This document shows positions 9,097-18,435 of a stretch of 64,000 nucleotides of DNA, piece after piece. The position numbers were made by a program, and so were the translations under genes. Below the pieces are notes generated by a model. It ran no database searches, was not told where the DNA came from, and was given only the letters and a program-made list of their open reading frames with translations. This DNA comes from Paraferrimonas sp. SM1919. GTDB lineage: Bacteria; Pseudomonadota; Gammaproteobacteria; Enterobacterales; Shewanellaceae. Location of the stretch: assembly GCF_010993985.1 (NCBI RefSeq), contig NZ_WINH01000001.1, forward strand, positions 62,001-126,000, written 5' to 3'. Every line of letters starts with the position of its first letter. Positions within the stretch are counted from its first letter, which is position 1.

Positions 9097-9123
9097 AAAA
9101 AGGACCTCGGAATAAATCCGAGG
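9097..9123 (-). terminator. Attenuator hairpin between the Spy-like gene and the kinase gene
   Basis: On the minus strand a 7-bp GC-rich stem (CCTCGGA / TCCGAGG, loop TTTAT) is followed three bases later by TTTTT, which leads directly into the kinase ATG at 9093. The right arm carries the only GAGG that could serve as that gene's ribosome-binding site. It can act as a leaky terminator, an RBS mask, or both. Confidence 0.75.
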
Positions 9124-9145
9124 CCAAAGGGTTAACTGCTAAACC

Positions 9146-9544
9146 TTAATCCTGTTGCTCGGACTTATTATTTTTACGCTTATGATGCTTTTTTATGCGT
9201 TGCTTCATAGTTTCCAGCTTAGCAATTTGCTGCTCATTAAGGAAGCTTGCTAATTCTGCCTGACGCGCCGCCATTTCTCGCACTTTAGCGGCGGCTTGTT
9301 CCGATGCTAATTGTGCGGCTTCATCTATATTTCCCTCGGCCATAAGCCCTTTAATTTTTGCTTTCGTGGCTTGTGCCGCTTGACGATTAGCCTGTGCTTG
9401 TTGGTGCAATACTTTGAACTGCTCGGCTTGCTCCTGTGTAAGCTCAAGTTTCTTGCTAATTCGGTCTATCTTAGACTCAGCGAAAACCGCACTACTGGCC
9501 ACAATGCCCATCATAATTAGTGGTAATAGAATTCTCTTTTTCAT
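9146..9544 (-). CDS. Spy/CpxP-like periplasmic protein
   Basis: A 132-residue protein with signal peptide (MKKRILLPLIMMGIVASSAVFA). The mature part is an all-helical, highly charged, Q/A-rich sequence with the LTxxQ signature (LELTQEQ) and a second related helix (FLNEQQIAKLE). It ends in a basic tail (IKKHHKRKNNK). Spy and CpxP proteins are periplasmic chaperones or feedback sensors of envelope stress systems. ATG 9544 is preferred over an upstream GTG because GGAGT lies 7 nt before it. It is first in an operon with the kinase, regulator and LamG genes. Confidence 0.85.
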   Translation of the reverse strand: MKKRILLPLIMMGIVASSAVFAESKIDRISKKLELTQEQAEQFKVLHQQAQANRQAAQATKAKIKGLMAEGNIDEAAQLASEQAAAKVREMAARQAELASFLNEQQIAKLETMKQRIKKHHKRKNNKSEQQD

Positions 9545-9803
9545 AAATAACACTCCTTAATGGCTAATTGATTACTGGATGTTGCTGACCTTTTAAGATT
9601 ACCCAAACAATGTCCAGAAAGTATGGAGAAAAAATGGATTTTTTAAAATAATGGTTTTTTTTGATAATACTGGGCTTTCGTTATTAGCAAGTTCTTTTCA
9701 ATCAACAGCTTAGGCAAATGTAAAAAACCGTAAAGAAAGGTGCTTTAGGCGGGTGGACATAGGATATTAACAGCAATCATGTTCAATTAACGGCAACGCT
9801 ATT

Positions 9804-11303
9804 ATGTACAAAAAAATAATAACAAATACTTGCTTGGCTTTTTTTAGCTGCTTAATCATTAGCGGCTGCTCGGAGCTAAAAGCAAAATCACAGCAGCCCA
9901 ATATTATTATTATTTTTGCCGATGATTTGGGTTATGGCGATCTTGGTTATACAGGTCATCCGACGATTGCGACTCCTAATATCGATGCTATGGCTCAGCA
10001 GGGACAAAAATGGACCAATTTCTATTCGGCATCCTCAAGCTGCACCCCTTCGCGTGCGGCCTTACTTACCGGACGTTATGCTATTCGCTCAGGCATGCAA
10101 CCTAAAAGTTTAAGGGCGCCTGTGTTATTGCCATTTTCACTTTCTGGTTTACCTCATCGGGAGCAAACTATCGCCGAAATGCTCAAGCCGCTGGGCTACC
10201 AAAGTGCCCTGTTTGGTAAATGGCATTTAGGCAGCCAGAGTCAACACTTACCTTTAAATCATGGCTTTGATGAGTTTATTGGGATCCCCTATTCCAATGA
10301 TATGGACAGCAGTCAACCCAGCCGAGTCTATCTCAGTAATAACCCAGATATTGATCACTGGCCAGCACCGAGTAAGCAGTTTTTTAATGTCCCTTTAATT
10401 AAAGGTTTTGATGTCATTGAGCGCCCCCATAATCAGTACAATATCACCGAGCGCTTAACCGAGTGGACAATCGATTTTATCGAACGCCAACATCAGGCTA
10501 AGACTCCTTTTTTTAGTGTGTTAGCCTATACCCAACCCCATGTTCCTGAGTACGCCTCACCAAAGTTTGCAGGCACCAGCGCCCGCGGTGTGTATGGAGA
10601 TAGCGTCGCTGAGATTGACTGGAGTGTTGGTCAAATTCTTAACAAATTAAAAGCGTTAGACATTGCTGATAATACCCTAGTGATATTCACCTCGGATAAC
10701 GGCCCGTGGTTAGTGATGGATAAACATGGTGGCACAACCGGCGGCCTCAGAGGTGCTAAAGCCACCACTTGGGAAGGGGGCCAAAGGGAACCGGCCATCT
10801 ATTGGATGCCTGGAACGGTAAAAGCTGGCACTACTGAAAGGGGCGTAGGCTCAACCTTAGACTTATTACCCACTATTGCGGCATTAACTGGAGCCCCCCT
10901 GCCAAATACTATTATTGATGGTAAAAATCAGCTTAAAACGTTAACAGGTCTGGCGCCTTCAGCCAGTGATGAAATGTTCTTTTGGGGGTTAACGGATCAG
11001 GTTTATGCGGTTCGTAAAGGGGCTTTTAAAGCGCACTTTGTTACCCATGACCTGCATTTACATAATGCTCCTGCCAGTCCAACGGTTTTAGAGCAACCAT
11101 TATTATTTAACGTCAATGAGGATCCTAGTGAGCGTTTCAATATTGCCCACAAGCACCCTGAAATAGTTAAGCAACTTAGTGCGCTAAGGGCGCAACATTT
11201 GCAATCGATAGAAGCCGTAGAGTTTGAACTGGAAAAGCTTCCCAATAACCGTCAGAAAACCGGTGGCGGTTACGGCAAGGGGCAAGATAAAGGCACCAAA
11301 TAA
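9804..11303 (+). CDS. Lipoprotein sulfatase (formylglycine type, S1 family)
   Basis: 499 residues. The N-terminus carries a lipobox (I19-S20-G21-C22), so it is a probable lipoprotein. The sulfatase signature CxPSR is present (C80-T81-P82-S83-R84), with C80 expected to become formylglycine. Metal ligands D40-D41 (FADDLGYGD) and the later TSDNGPW motif fit the alkaline-phosphatase superfamily fold. Further blocks (GKWHLG, RGAKATTWEGG) fit arylsulfatase A-type enzymes. No anaerobic or FGE maturase lies in the window. It probably desulfates the glycan cut by the lyase at 4411. A strong terminator follows directly. Confidence 0.93.
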   Translation: MYKKIITNTCLAFFSCLIISGCSELKAKSQQPNIIIIFADDLGYGDLGYTGHPTIATPNIDAMAQQGQKWTNFYSASSSCTPSRAALLTGRYAIRSGMQPKSLRAPVLLPFSLSGLPHREQTIAEMLKPLGYQSALFGKWHLGSQSQHLPLNHGFDEFIGIPYSNDMDSSQPSRVYLSNNPDIDHWPAPSKQFFNVPLIKGFDVIERPHNQYNITERLTEWTIDFIERQHQAKTPFFSVLAYTQPHVPEYASPKFAGTSARGVYGDSVAEIDWSVGQILNKLKALDIADNTLVIFTSDNGPWLVMDKHGGTTGGLRGAKATTWEGGQREPAIYWMPGTVKAGTTERGVGSTLDLLPTIAALTGAPLPNTIIDGKNQLKTLTGLAPSASDEMFFWGLTDQVYAVRKGAFKAHFVTHDLHLHNAPASPTVLEQPLLFNVNEDPSERFNIAHKHPEIVKQLSALRAQHLQSIEAVEFELEKLPNNRQKTGGGYGKGQDKGTK

Positions 11304-11309
11304 ATCATT

Positions 11310-11337
11310 GGGGTTGCACTAAGCAACCCCTTTTTTT
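11310..11337 (+). terminator. Intrinsic terminator of the sulfatase gene
   Basis: An 8-bp stem GGGGTTGC / GCAACCCC with loop ACTAA is followed by seven Ts on the plus strand. No T-run occurs on the other strand, so it mainly serves the sulfatase. Confidence 0.92.
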
Positions 11338-11345
11338 ACGCTGAG

Positions 11346-13397
11346 TTATTGCTGCTCGGACTGACGATATTTATCAAACCAAGCTAAAATATAACCCACT
11401 TTCCTCGCTAGGTTGGAAGGTTTTGCGGCGATACCATGATAGGCCCCTTGTATTCTTACAAACGAGCTTTCCACGCCTTCTAGACGTAATGCTCCATAAT
11501 ACTGTTCACTTTCTGCCATCGGGGTTCGCACATCTAGCTCTCCGGTGAGCACCATGGTTGGGGTTTTTACGTTACCAACCAGTGATAGTGGCGAACGCTT
11601 CCAGTACTGCTCATAGTCGTTCCAAGGCAAATCGGTAAACCAGTACTTAGTCATAAAAGTATAAATGTCTGATGTCCCTACCATTGAAGTCCAGTTAATG
11701 ACCGGTTTGGCCACTACGGATGCTTTAAATCGGTCAGTATTACCAATGATCCACGCCGTTAACACACCACCACCTGAACCGCCGGTAACAAATAGGTTTT
11801 GTTCATCGATGTAGCCTTTGGCAATCACGCCATCGACCATATCCATCAAATCGTTATAGTCCTCTGAGGGGTAGTTTTTGTCGATTAAGTTAGCGAACTC
11901 TGCGCCCTGTGAGGTTGAACCACGAGGATTACCGTAAATCACCACATACCCGGCCGCGGCAAACATTTGTACTTCAGCCGAGAAGTTCGGGCCATAGGCA
12001 GTATGTGGACCACCATGAATTTCTAGGATAAGTGGGTACTTTTTGCTTGGGTCAAAATCCGGCGGGGTCACAACCCAAGACTGCAATTTACGCCCATCTA
12101 CCGATGATTTCACTTCTAAAAGTTCAGGCTTATTTAGGACTTTATGGCCAAAAATATCCGCGTTTAAATCGGTCAGTTGAGTGACCTTGCCGCGGGTATT
12201 GACGACCGCTAAATCGCTTGGTTGATTGCCCGAATTGAGGGTATAAACCACCTGCCCTTTGCTGGTAACATCAAACTGACCAGAGGTATAAGGGCGGCCT
12301 AAACTCATGCCCCCAAGGTTATCGGTCTTGTTCGTTATCTTACCTTTTAAACTGACGTAAGCCGCGTTCTTTTGGCCATTATTGTCATAACTAAAGTACA
12401 CACCTTTTGCATCTTTTGACCAAATAATATTCGCCACACTGCGGTCGAGCTGTGGCGTCAGTGCTTTAATATTAGTGCCATCTAGGTCCATCACATACAG
12501 TTGGTTAATTTGGTTAGACTTGCCATTGTCTTCGAAGCCAACAAACGCCACTTTATCGCCCTTAGGGCTGATTATCGGGTTAGCTTCTGGCCCGCTTATA
12601 TCAGTGAGCTGTGTCAGCTTGGTGGTTGCAACGTCAATGGTATGCAGATCAGAGTTAAAAACATCAAACTCTTTATTTTTACGGGTGTTCGCCGAGACCA
12701 TAATTTTTTTGGCGTCTTTTGTCCAAGCCAATGAACCCGAAAAATCATGGTTACCAAAGGTTATCTGCCTTGGGGTACCGCCAATCGCAGGTACTACATA
12801 CACATGCATATTACCCGGCTTTTTCATACCGGCGCCATCATTGCGGTACAGGGTACTGTCAATGTACTGGGCATCATCGGCCCATTTTGCCCCTTTAGGT
12901 TTAAAGTTCAGGCTAAAAAGGGGTTTGTTTTTCGTATGAGTGAACATGCTAAACGCCAATTGTTTTCCATCTGGCGAGAAACTCATGTTGGTTGGGGTAA
13001 TAGCCACGTCGGTAATGCGCGCGGTTAAGCCTGTGGCTAAATCACGCAGGTAAATCTGCACTTTACCTTCTTTGCTGGAGAGATAAGCCATTTTCTTGCC
13101 ATCTGGAGAAAATAGCGGGTTGAAATGATTATTACTGTCTGACAATAGAGGCAAGTGATTATTGCCATCTAAGCCGACAGTCCATAAATTTCGGCGCATG
13201 CTGTCAGTCATTATATCCATCGAGCGCCGCTCATAAACCACATTGTTGCCATCAGGCGTGACTACCGGGTTGGCTGCATACTCAATATTGAAAAGGTCTT
13301 GGTAACTGATGGTATTATCTTGCTGCACAGCCGCGAGCGAAGCATTACAACTGATGCCTATGGCACCCAAAGCTATGGCTTTAAATGAAAACTTCAT
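11346..13397 (-). CDS. S9-family serine peptidase (dipeptidyl/acylaminoacyl peptidase type)
   Basis: 683 residues with a signal peptide (MKFSFKAIALGAIGISCNASLA). Residues ~30-400 form a TolB/WD40-like beta-propeller (repeats such as PLFSPDGKKMAYLSS and MSFSPDGKQLAFSM). Residues ~440-683 form an alpha/beta hydrolase domain with catalytic S541 (GGSGGG), D622 (TGELDVRTP) and H654 (GAYHGI). The family cleaves dipeptides or acylated residues from short peptides, here in the periplasm. It is a single gene; a DUF1289 mini-gene lies just upstream on the same strand. Confidence 0.93.
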   Translation of the reverse strand: MKFSFKAIALGAIGISCNASLAAVQQDNTISYQDLFNIEYAANPVVTPDGNNVVYERRSMDIMTDSMRRNLWTVGLDGNNHLPLLSDSNNHFNPLFSPDGKKMAYLSSKEGKVQIYLRDLATGLTARITDVAITPTNMSFSPDGKQLAFSMFTHTKNKPLFSLNFKPKGAKWADDAQYIDSTLYRNDGAGMKKPGNMHVYVVPAIGGTPRQITFGNHDFSGSLAWTKDAKKIMVSANTRKNKEFDVFNSDLHTIDVATTKLTQLTDISGPEANPIISPKGDKVAFVGFEDNGKSNQINQLYVMDLDGTNIKALTPQLDRSVANIIWSKDAKGVYFSYDNNGQKNAAYVSLKGKITNKTDNLGGMSLGRPYTSGQFDVTSKGQVVYTLNSGNQPSDLAVVNTRGKVTQLTDLNADIFGHKVLNKPELLEVKSSVDGRKLQSWVVTPPDFDPSKKYPLILEIHGGPHTAYGPNFSAEVQMFAAAGYVVIYGNPRGSTSQGAEFANLIDKNYPSEDYNDLMDMVDGVIAKGYIDEQNLFVTGGSGGGVLTAWIIGNTDRFKASVVAKPVINWTSMVGTSDIYTFMTKYWFTDLPWNDYEQYWKRSPLSLVGNVKTPTMVLTGELDVRTPMAESEQYYGALRLEGVESSFVRIQGAYHGIAAKPSNLARKVGYILAWFDKYRQSEQQ

Positions 13398-13418
13398 TGT
13401 CTATCCTTGAAAGAGTTT

Positions 13419-13592
13419 TTAGTTATTATTTGCTAATGATTGTTTTTTTCTGAGTTCTGATTGTCTGATTATTGTTTGTTTTTGTTGCGCAGTGGCCGAA
13501 GGCCAGAGACTGATCTCTGTGATTGTTCGATAACAGCCTTGACAGACATTTTGGTTATTGAGTTTACAATAACCAACGCATACTGTTTTCAT
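13419..13592 (-). CDS. DUF1289 small cysteine-rich protein
   Basis: A 57-residue frame starting MKTVCVGYCKLNNQ. It shows the DUF1289 signature C-x-G-x-C ... C-x2-C-x-R ... EI ... W (C5, C9, C17, C20, R22, W30), which suggests a metal or Fe-S site. It ends 21 bp before the S9 peptidase start on the same strand. The ribosome-binding site is weak, so the start rests on family similarity. Function unknown in the family. Confidence 0.75.
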   Translation of the reverse strand: MKTVCVGYCKLNNQNVCQGCYRTITEISLWPSATAQQKQTIIRQSELRKKQSLANNN

Positions 13593-13635
13593 ATGATATC
13601 AATTTAGAAATATGGGCTTATGGAGTCATGTTATA

Positions 13636-14502
13636 TCATATTTGTACTTGATTACGGCCATTTTCTTTGGCTTTATATAAAGCATTATCCGCTCTTAACA
13701 ATAGACTTTGAAAGTTTTTATCTAGGCTTTGCAAACTTGCTGCCCCCACACTTACAGTAATATTTAAACCGTCAAACTTTTGGTTTTGCACATCAAAGCA
13801 CAGGCTTTTGGCCACTTGTTGAGCCTTATCTAAGCTACAGCAATCCATCAGGATTAAGAACTCCTCGCCCCCGAGTCGAGCAATAATATCTTCTTTTCTA
13901 AAGCTGGTTTTTAATAGCTTTGCTAATTCTTCTAAGACCCTATCACCCACTAAATGGCCATAATTATCATTAACCGCTTTAAAGTAATCGATATCAATCA
14001 GCAATATGGAAAAAGGCTGTTGATGACGAATGGCTTTGGCCACTCGGCGTTCCCCCACATCAAACAAATAATGGCGATTATATAAACCTGTTAAGTGATC
14101 GAAGATGGCCATTCTTTTTAGCTCATCTCGCTGTAATTTAATGGTTATTTGATTTTTTACTCTCGCTTTAAGGATCGCGGGTTGAACCGGTTTACCAATA
14201 TAATCTACTGCGCCCAAAGACAGGCCGTATTCTTCCTCTTGCTCTTGGGTTTTACTGGTTAAAAATATAATCGGGATAGATTGAGTTTGAGCATTCGACT
14301 TTAGTTGTTTGCATACCTGATAGCCATCAAGTTCAGGCATTTCAATATCGAGTAAAACGAGATCGGGTAGGGTACCAGAGTTTATGATATCAAGGGCTTG
14401 CAGGCCATTTTTGGCCACCATTAATTGGTAATCGGACTTTAATAGCTGCGCGATTAATTGAATATTTTCTGGAGCATCATCGACAATTAAGATTTTCGCC
14501 AT
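13636..14502 (-). CDS. REC-GGDEF response regulator (diguanylate cyclase)
   Basis: 288 residues. The receiver domain has its phospho-acceptor at D52 (LLDIEMPELDG). The GGDEF domain (~130-288) has an active-site GGEEF at 211-215 and an intact inhibitory I-site R202-K-E-D205 five residues upstream, so it should make cyclic di-GMP under product inhibition. It is the last gene of the operon with the hybrid kinase (30-bp gap) and the binding protein, making it the probable output of that sensor. Cytoplasmic. Confidence 0.93.
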   Translation of the reverse strand: MAKILIVDDAPENIQLIAQLLKSDYQLMVAKNGLQALDIINSGTLPDLVLLDIEMPELDGYQVCKQLKSNAQTQSIPIIFLTSKTQEQEEEYGLSLGAVDYIGKPVQPAILKARVKNQITIKLQRDELKRMAIFDHLTGLYNRHYLFDVGERRVAKAIRHQQPFSILLIDIDYFKAVNDNYGHLVGDRVLEELAKLLKTSFRKEDIIARLGGEEFLILMDCCSLDKAQQVAKSLCFDVQNQKFDGLNITVSVGAASLQSLDKNFQSLLLRADNALYKAKENGRNQVQI

Positions 14503-14532
14503 AAGGGGTCCTAACTTGCAAAGTAATAGCAG

Positions 14533-17500
14533 CTACCCTGTCGCAAGTAATGCCTCCAAAATAGAGTTCAATAGGGTGAGCGCCTCTTCCTCTTCAAAAT
14601 GCTCCAAGGATCGATATAACCGTACCAGCTTGGTTGCTATTTGTCTATTTTCAACATTTGACTCGGTCAATAAAGCACGATACTGACTGACATCAATAAA
14701 CATGTGTTGCTTTAATTGGCTTTTTAATTGGGTCAACTTTTCAATTAATTGTTTAGCTGTCAAAGACTGTGCAGCCGATGCTTGCTCCTTAAGTTTTATA
14801 TATGCTGAGAACTCGTCAATTAATTGTTGATTTTCACTATGGAATGCCAATAACAGGCTTTCAATGTTGTCCATATCTTTGTTTTTACAGGCTTGTTCCA
14901 AGGCTAAAGCAGCCTTATTACATGCCTTTGCGGATAGGTTTGCGGTCACCCCTTTTAGACCATGGGCGATGGTTGCTAATTGCTCTATTTCATTGGCTTG
15001 ATAAGCTTGATTTAATTGTTTAGTACGACTGTCATTTTCGTCTAAATACATTTCCAATATTGTGATTACTAGGGCTTCATTTTGTTCGAGTTTATCCAGC
15101 AATTCAGCGCGTTCCCATATTGCCTTTTTAGCCTCCGTTTGAGGGTTGTTTTTTAACAATCGCGGCTGCCCATTGGTTTCGTTAGTGGCTAAATAACGAC
15201 TCAGTACATCTGATAATGTCGCGAGTTCAACTGGCTTGGGAATAAAATCATTCATGCCTGAATCTATGCATTTTTGTCTATCATCATTCATCACATTAGC
15301 CGTCATCGCGACAATGATAATGTTGCTGTTTGCTGCGCCAGCGGCACCGTTTCTAATCGCTTGAGTCGCTGTGTAACCATCCATTACCGGCATGTGACAA
15401 TCCATCAGCACTAAATTGTAGGGTTCATGGTTGATGGTCGCTTTCAGACTTTCAATGGCTTGCTCACCATTTTCTGCATAGTCGGGCTGAATACCTAGGG
15501 TTCTTAGCATACTAATGGCTACGGTTTGGTTGATCCGATTATCATCGACTACAAGAACTCGTGTAGTGTTAGCAAACTTCGTTAATGGTGCTTCAGGTTT
15601 AATTTCGCTGCCTTTAAAGCCAACAGCTGTCATTGACTTACCTTTAAGTGCTAATAAAAAGCTATGACAACTCAGTGGTTTTAACAGGATAAAATCGAAT
15701 CTTGATTTTACTTCTCTGGTTAAACTGTGCAGTTGGTCAATGGTTGCCATACCTATGAATTTAATGTCATCAGTTTGTCTTTTATCACTCACGGTATTTA
15801 AAAACGTTTGCTTGCCGGCAAACGCATTTATGTCATACAAAATGTAATCCAGCTTTGTCGTGCCTTCAAGCGCGATTAGGGCTTCTTCCTCATCAGCAAA
15901 AACCTGTAACTTGGCTTGCCAGAGATTGAGGCGTTTTTTTAATAACTCTGAAAATGTTTTCGAGCTTGATATTACTGCAAATTGTTTGCCTTTTATTTCT
16001 TGTGGTATTGGTTGTTGTTCATTTTGTTGCACCTGAACTAAAACCCTAAACTCGAATTCACTGCCGACACCCTCAGCACTGGTAACACAGATGTCCCCTC
16101 CCATCTGCTGACATAGACGCTTTACAATAATTAACCCTAAGCCGGTACCACCATATTTGCGAGTGGTTGATTTATCTAATTGATTAAAGGGTTGGAATAA
16201 ACTGTTCAGCTTGTCATTAGCAATACCAATACCTGTATCTTTAACTTTCACCTTCAACCACCAATTACCGCTTTGCTTTTGTAATCCTGCTTGTAATAGG
16301 ATTTCCCCTTTCTCAGTAAATTTAATCGCATTAGCCACTAGGTTGGTCAATATTTGACTTAGCCTATTAGGATCACCTGAGACTTGGGTATGGGTGATAT
16401 CACAATCGTCTAACATGATATCTAAACCTTTAGCATGTGCTGTTGGTGCTATCGACTCCACAAATTGTGCTAACAGCTCTCTGATATCAAATTCAATCTG
16501 CTCTAATTCTAATTTGCCTGCTTCAATTTTAGAAAAGTCTAAAATATCGTTAATAAGCGTGAGTAGTGATTTGGCACTGTTGTGGGCGATTTTAGCTTGT
16601 TGAAGTTGTTGACTCGTCAGTGTTGTATCGAGTAGCAGCCGCAGCATGCCAATTACGCCATTCATCGGCGTCCTGATCTCATGACTCATCATGGCTAAAA
16701 AATTACTTTTTGATAGTGTGGCCGCTTCCGCTTTGTCTTTGGCAATACGCAGCTCTTCTCGGGCTGAGACCAGGGATGTGATATCACTGAGTACCCCTAA
16801 GAAGTATTCCACTTTACCGTCATCGCCAATGACAGGATCGATAGATAATCGGTTCCAAAAAGGGGTGCCATTTTTATGGTAATTAAGGATCTCGACTAGC
16901 ACAGACTTTTTATTTTGTATCGCAATTGCTATCTGCTTTCTTGTTTCTAAGCTGGTTTTTTTACCTTGTAAGAAATCACAACGTCGACCAAGAATTTCAT
17001 CAACTTTAAAACCAGTTATGTTAGTAAAACCTTCGTTAGCAAAAATTATTGGCTCAGAGGGATCTTGCGCATCGACAACAATAATGCCGTTACTTGAGCT
17101 GTTAATTGCCAGTTGCAGTATCTGTAATTGTCGCTGTGCCTTTTTGATTTCAGAAAAATCTGAGCCGGTAAACACCCAACCCACACTGCTGTCGCCGTGT
17201 TGTAATACTGAGCGGTGCCACAAGATGGACTCATCTGTGCTGTGCGCCTCAAACTCATTAACGGCTGATTGAGGATCAAACAGTGGATGGTTTGTTGGCG
17301 CTTTAATGATTTGATCTATAGTTTTGGTCGAGTCAGAATCAATCTCATTGATTCGATTACTCATCTTTACAATAAAGTTTTGGTCACACACATAAACCGA
17401 TTCGGTCATAGAATGAATAATAGAATGAATTTCATCCCTAGATGTGGTGGTTTGCTGTAACTTCACCAACATGTTATTAAATTGTTGCCCAATAAAGGTC

Positions 17501-18435
17501 AATTCTTTTGGGGTATGAGTGAAGTCTACTCGAGCATCAAGATCTTGAGAATTCGCTACTTTTAAAATAGCTTTCGTCAAGTTAGATAAGATTTTTTTAA
17601 TCTGATTGCCCGTTTCTAGTAAAATAAGCCAAAGACCAAATAACACAAACAACATGGTTGCTAAGATCAATACACCATAACGACCGACACTTGCGATTAG
17701 GTCAGGTTGCAACGCATACAGTCTGATTTGTAGCGCCCCATCTAACAATGGTTGTTGATTACTCAATATATACTTATCTGAGGGTAACTGTTCTGCCAGG
17801 TTGATTTGGCCGGTAGGGGAACGAGAATAAATCACCTCACCGGCTGCAGTTGCTAACTGCTGCCCATAATTAGAACCGACATTAAATAAATGCTCATTTA
17901 AAATATTCGACTCTATAAAAATGAGTATTGCCCCTTCTGGTAAATTACGGATCCTTACTGGTGTGGCAATATAAATCCCTGTTTTATGCCATTGCTGCCA
18001 AGTTTCCCCATTTTCAAGAACGGTAGACAACCATAAACTCTGATCCGGAAATTTTAGGGTTGCCCCCATGAAATTGGATTCAATTAAGTTATTTTCAAAA
18101 TCAACTAAACGTACCGCAATATTGGTTTTCCCCAGAATACTGACGGTATCCAAATACAGCGGCAGATATTGTTGGCGGCCATTAAAGTCAACCAAGCCAT
18201 TGATGACTATCGAGTTATTTGCTATTGACTGCACTTGTTGTTCAAAATTGGCCAGTATTTGCTTAAGATTATTAGTTTGGTCTTGCAGTGCCTGTTCAAG
18301 CTGCTGATTTTGATTTTGTTTTTCTAGATAATTAGCCAAAGACCACTGTAAGAAAAACACCACTACGACTAAAAGCCCTGCCAACAAACCCAGTCTTGAG
18401 ATTAAGTATTTGCTGAGGCTTGGGGCGGTTTTCAT
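14533..18435 (-). CDS. LOV-type hybrid histidine kinase (PAS-LOV-HisKA-HATPase-REC-Hpt)
   Basis: 1300 residues. TM1 is at ~13-32, a large periplasmic sensor at ~33-247, and TM2 at ~253-273. HAMP (~274-330) and a PAS (~335-430) follow. A second PAS (~440-555) is LOV-like: GRRCDFLQG with the candidate flavin-reactive C486, then EILNYHKNGTPFWNRLSI (N518, N528). The usual NCR around the cysteine is RCD here, and the signalling glutamine of FIGVQ is leucine (L549). Then come HisKA (H585), HATPase (GTGLGL), a degenerate receiver (~818-935) that appears to lack the phospho-acceptor motif, a true receiver (D1013) and an Hpt domain (H1159). Its start overlaps the binding-protein stop (ATGA), and the REC-GGDEF gene follows. 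Confidence 0.9.
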   Translation of the reverse strand: MKTAPSLSKYLISRLGLLAGLLVVVVFFLQWSLANYLEKQNQNQQLEQALQDQTNNLKQILANFEQQVQSIANNSIVINGLVDFNGRQQYLPLYLDTVSILGKTNIAVRLVDFENNLIESNFMGATLKFPDQSLWLSTVLENGETWQQWHKTGIYIATPVRIRNLPEGAILIFIESNILNEHLFNVGSNYGQQLATAAGEVIYSRSPTGQINLAEQLPSDKYILSNQQPLLDGALQIRLYALQPDLIASVGRYGVLILATMLFVLFGLWLILLETGNQIKKILSNLTKAILKVANSQDLDARVDFTHTPKELTFIGQQFNNMLVKLQQTTTSRDEIHSIIHSMTESVYVCDQNFIVKMSNRINEIDSDSTKTIDQIIKAPTNHPLFDPQSAVNEFEAHSTDESILWHRSVLQHGDSSVGWVFTGSDFSEIKKAQRQLQILQLAINSSSNGIIVVDAQDPSEPIIFANEGFTNITGFKVDEILGRRCDFLQGKKTSLETRKQIAIAIQNKKSVLVEILNYHKNGTPFWNRLSIDPVIGDDGKVEYFLGVLSDITSLVSAREELRIAKDKAEAATLSKSNFLAMMSHEIRTPMNGVIGMLRLLLDTTLTSQQLQQAKIAHNSAKSLLTLINDILDFSKIEAGKLELEQIEFDIRELLAQFVESIAPTAHAKGLDIMLDDCDITHTQVSGDPNRLSQILTNLVANAIKFTEKGEILLQAGLQKQSGNWWLKVKVKDTGIGIANDKLNSLFQPFNQLDKSTTRKYGGTGLGLIIVKRLCQQMGGDICVTSAEGVGSEFEFRVLVQVQQNEQQPIPQEIKGKQFAVISSSKTFSELLKKRLNLWQAKLQVFADEEEALIALEGTTKLDYILYDINAFAGKQTFLNTVSDKRQTDDIKFIGMATIDQLHSLTREVKSRFDFILLKPLSCHSFLLALKGKSMTAVGFKGSEIKPEAPLTKFANTTRVLVVDDNRINQTVAISMLRTLGIQPDYAENGEQAIESLKATINHEPYNLVLMDCHMPVMDGYTATQAIRNGAAGAANSNIIIVAMTANVMNDDRQKCIDSGMNDFIPKPVELATLSDVLSRYLATNETNGQPRLLKNNPQTEAKKAIWERAELLDKLEQNEALVITILEMYLDENDSRTKQLNQAYQANEIEQLATIAHGLKGVTANLSAKACNKAALALEQACKNKDMDNIESLLLAFHSENQQLIDEFSAYIKLKEQASAAQSLTAKQLIEKLTQLKSQLKQHMFIDVSQYRALLTESNVENRQIATKLVRLYRSLEHFEEEEALTLLNSILEALLATG

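Noticed and set aside
12475..13028. Several plus-strand open frames opposite the S9 peptidase
   Set aside because: They lie wholly inside a well-supported peptidase gene, show no family similarity and lack ribosome-binding sites.
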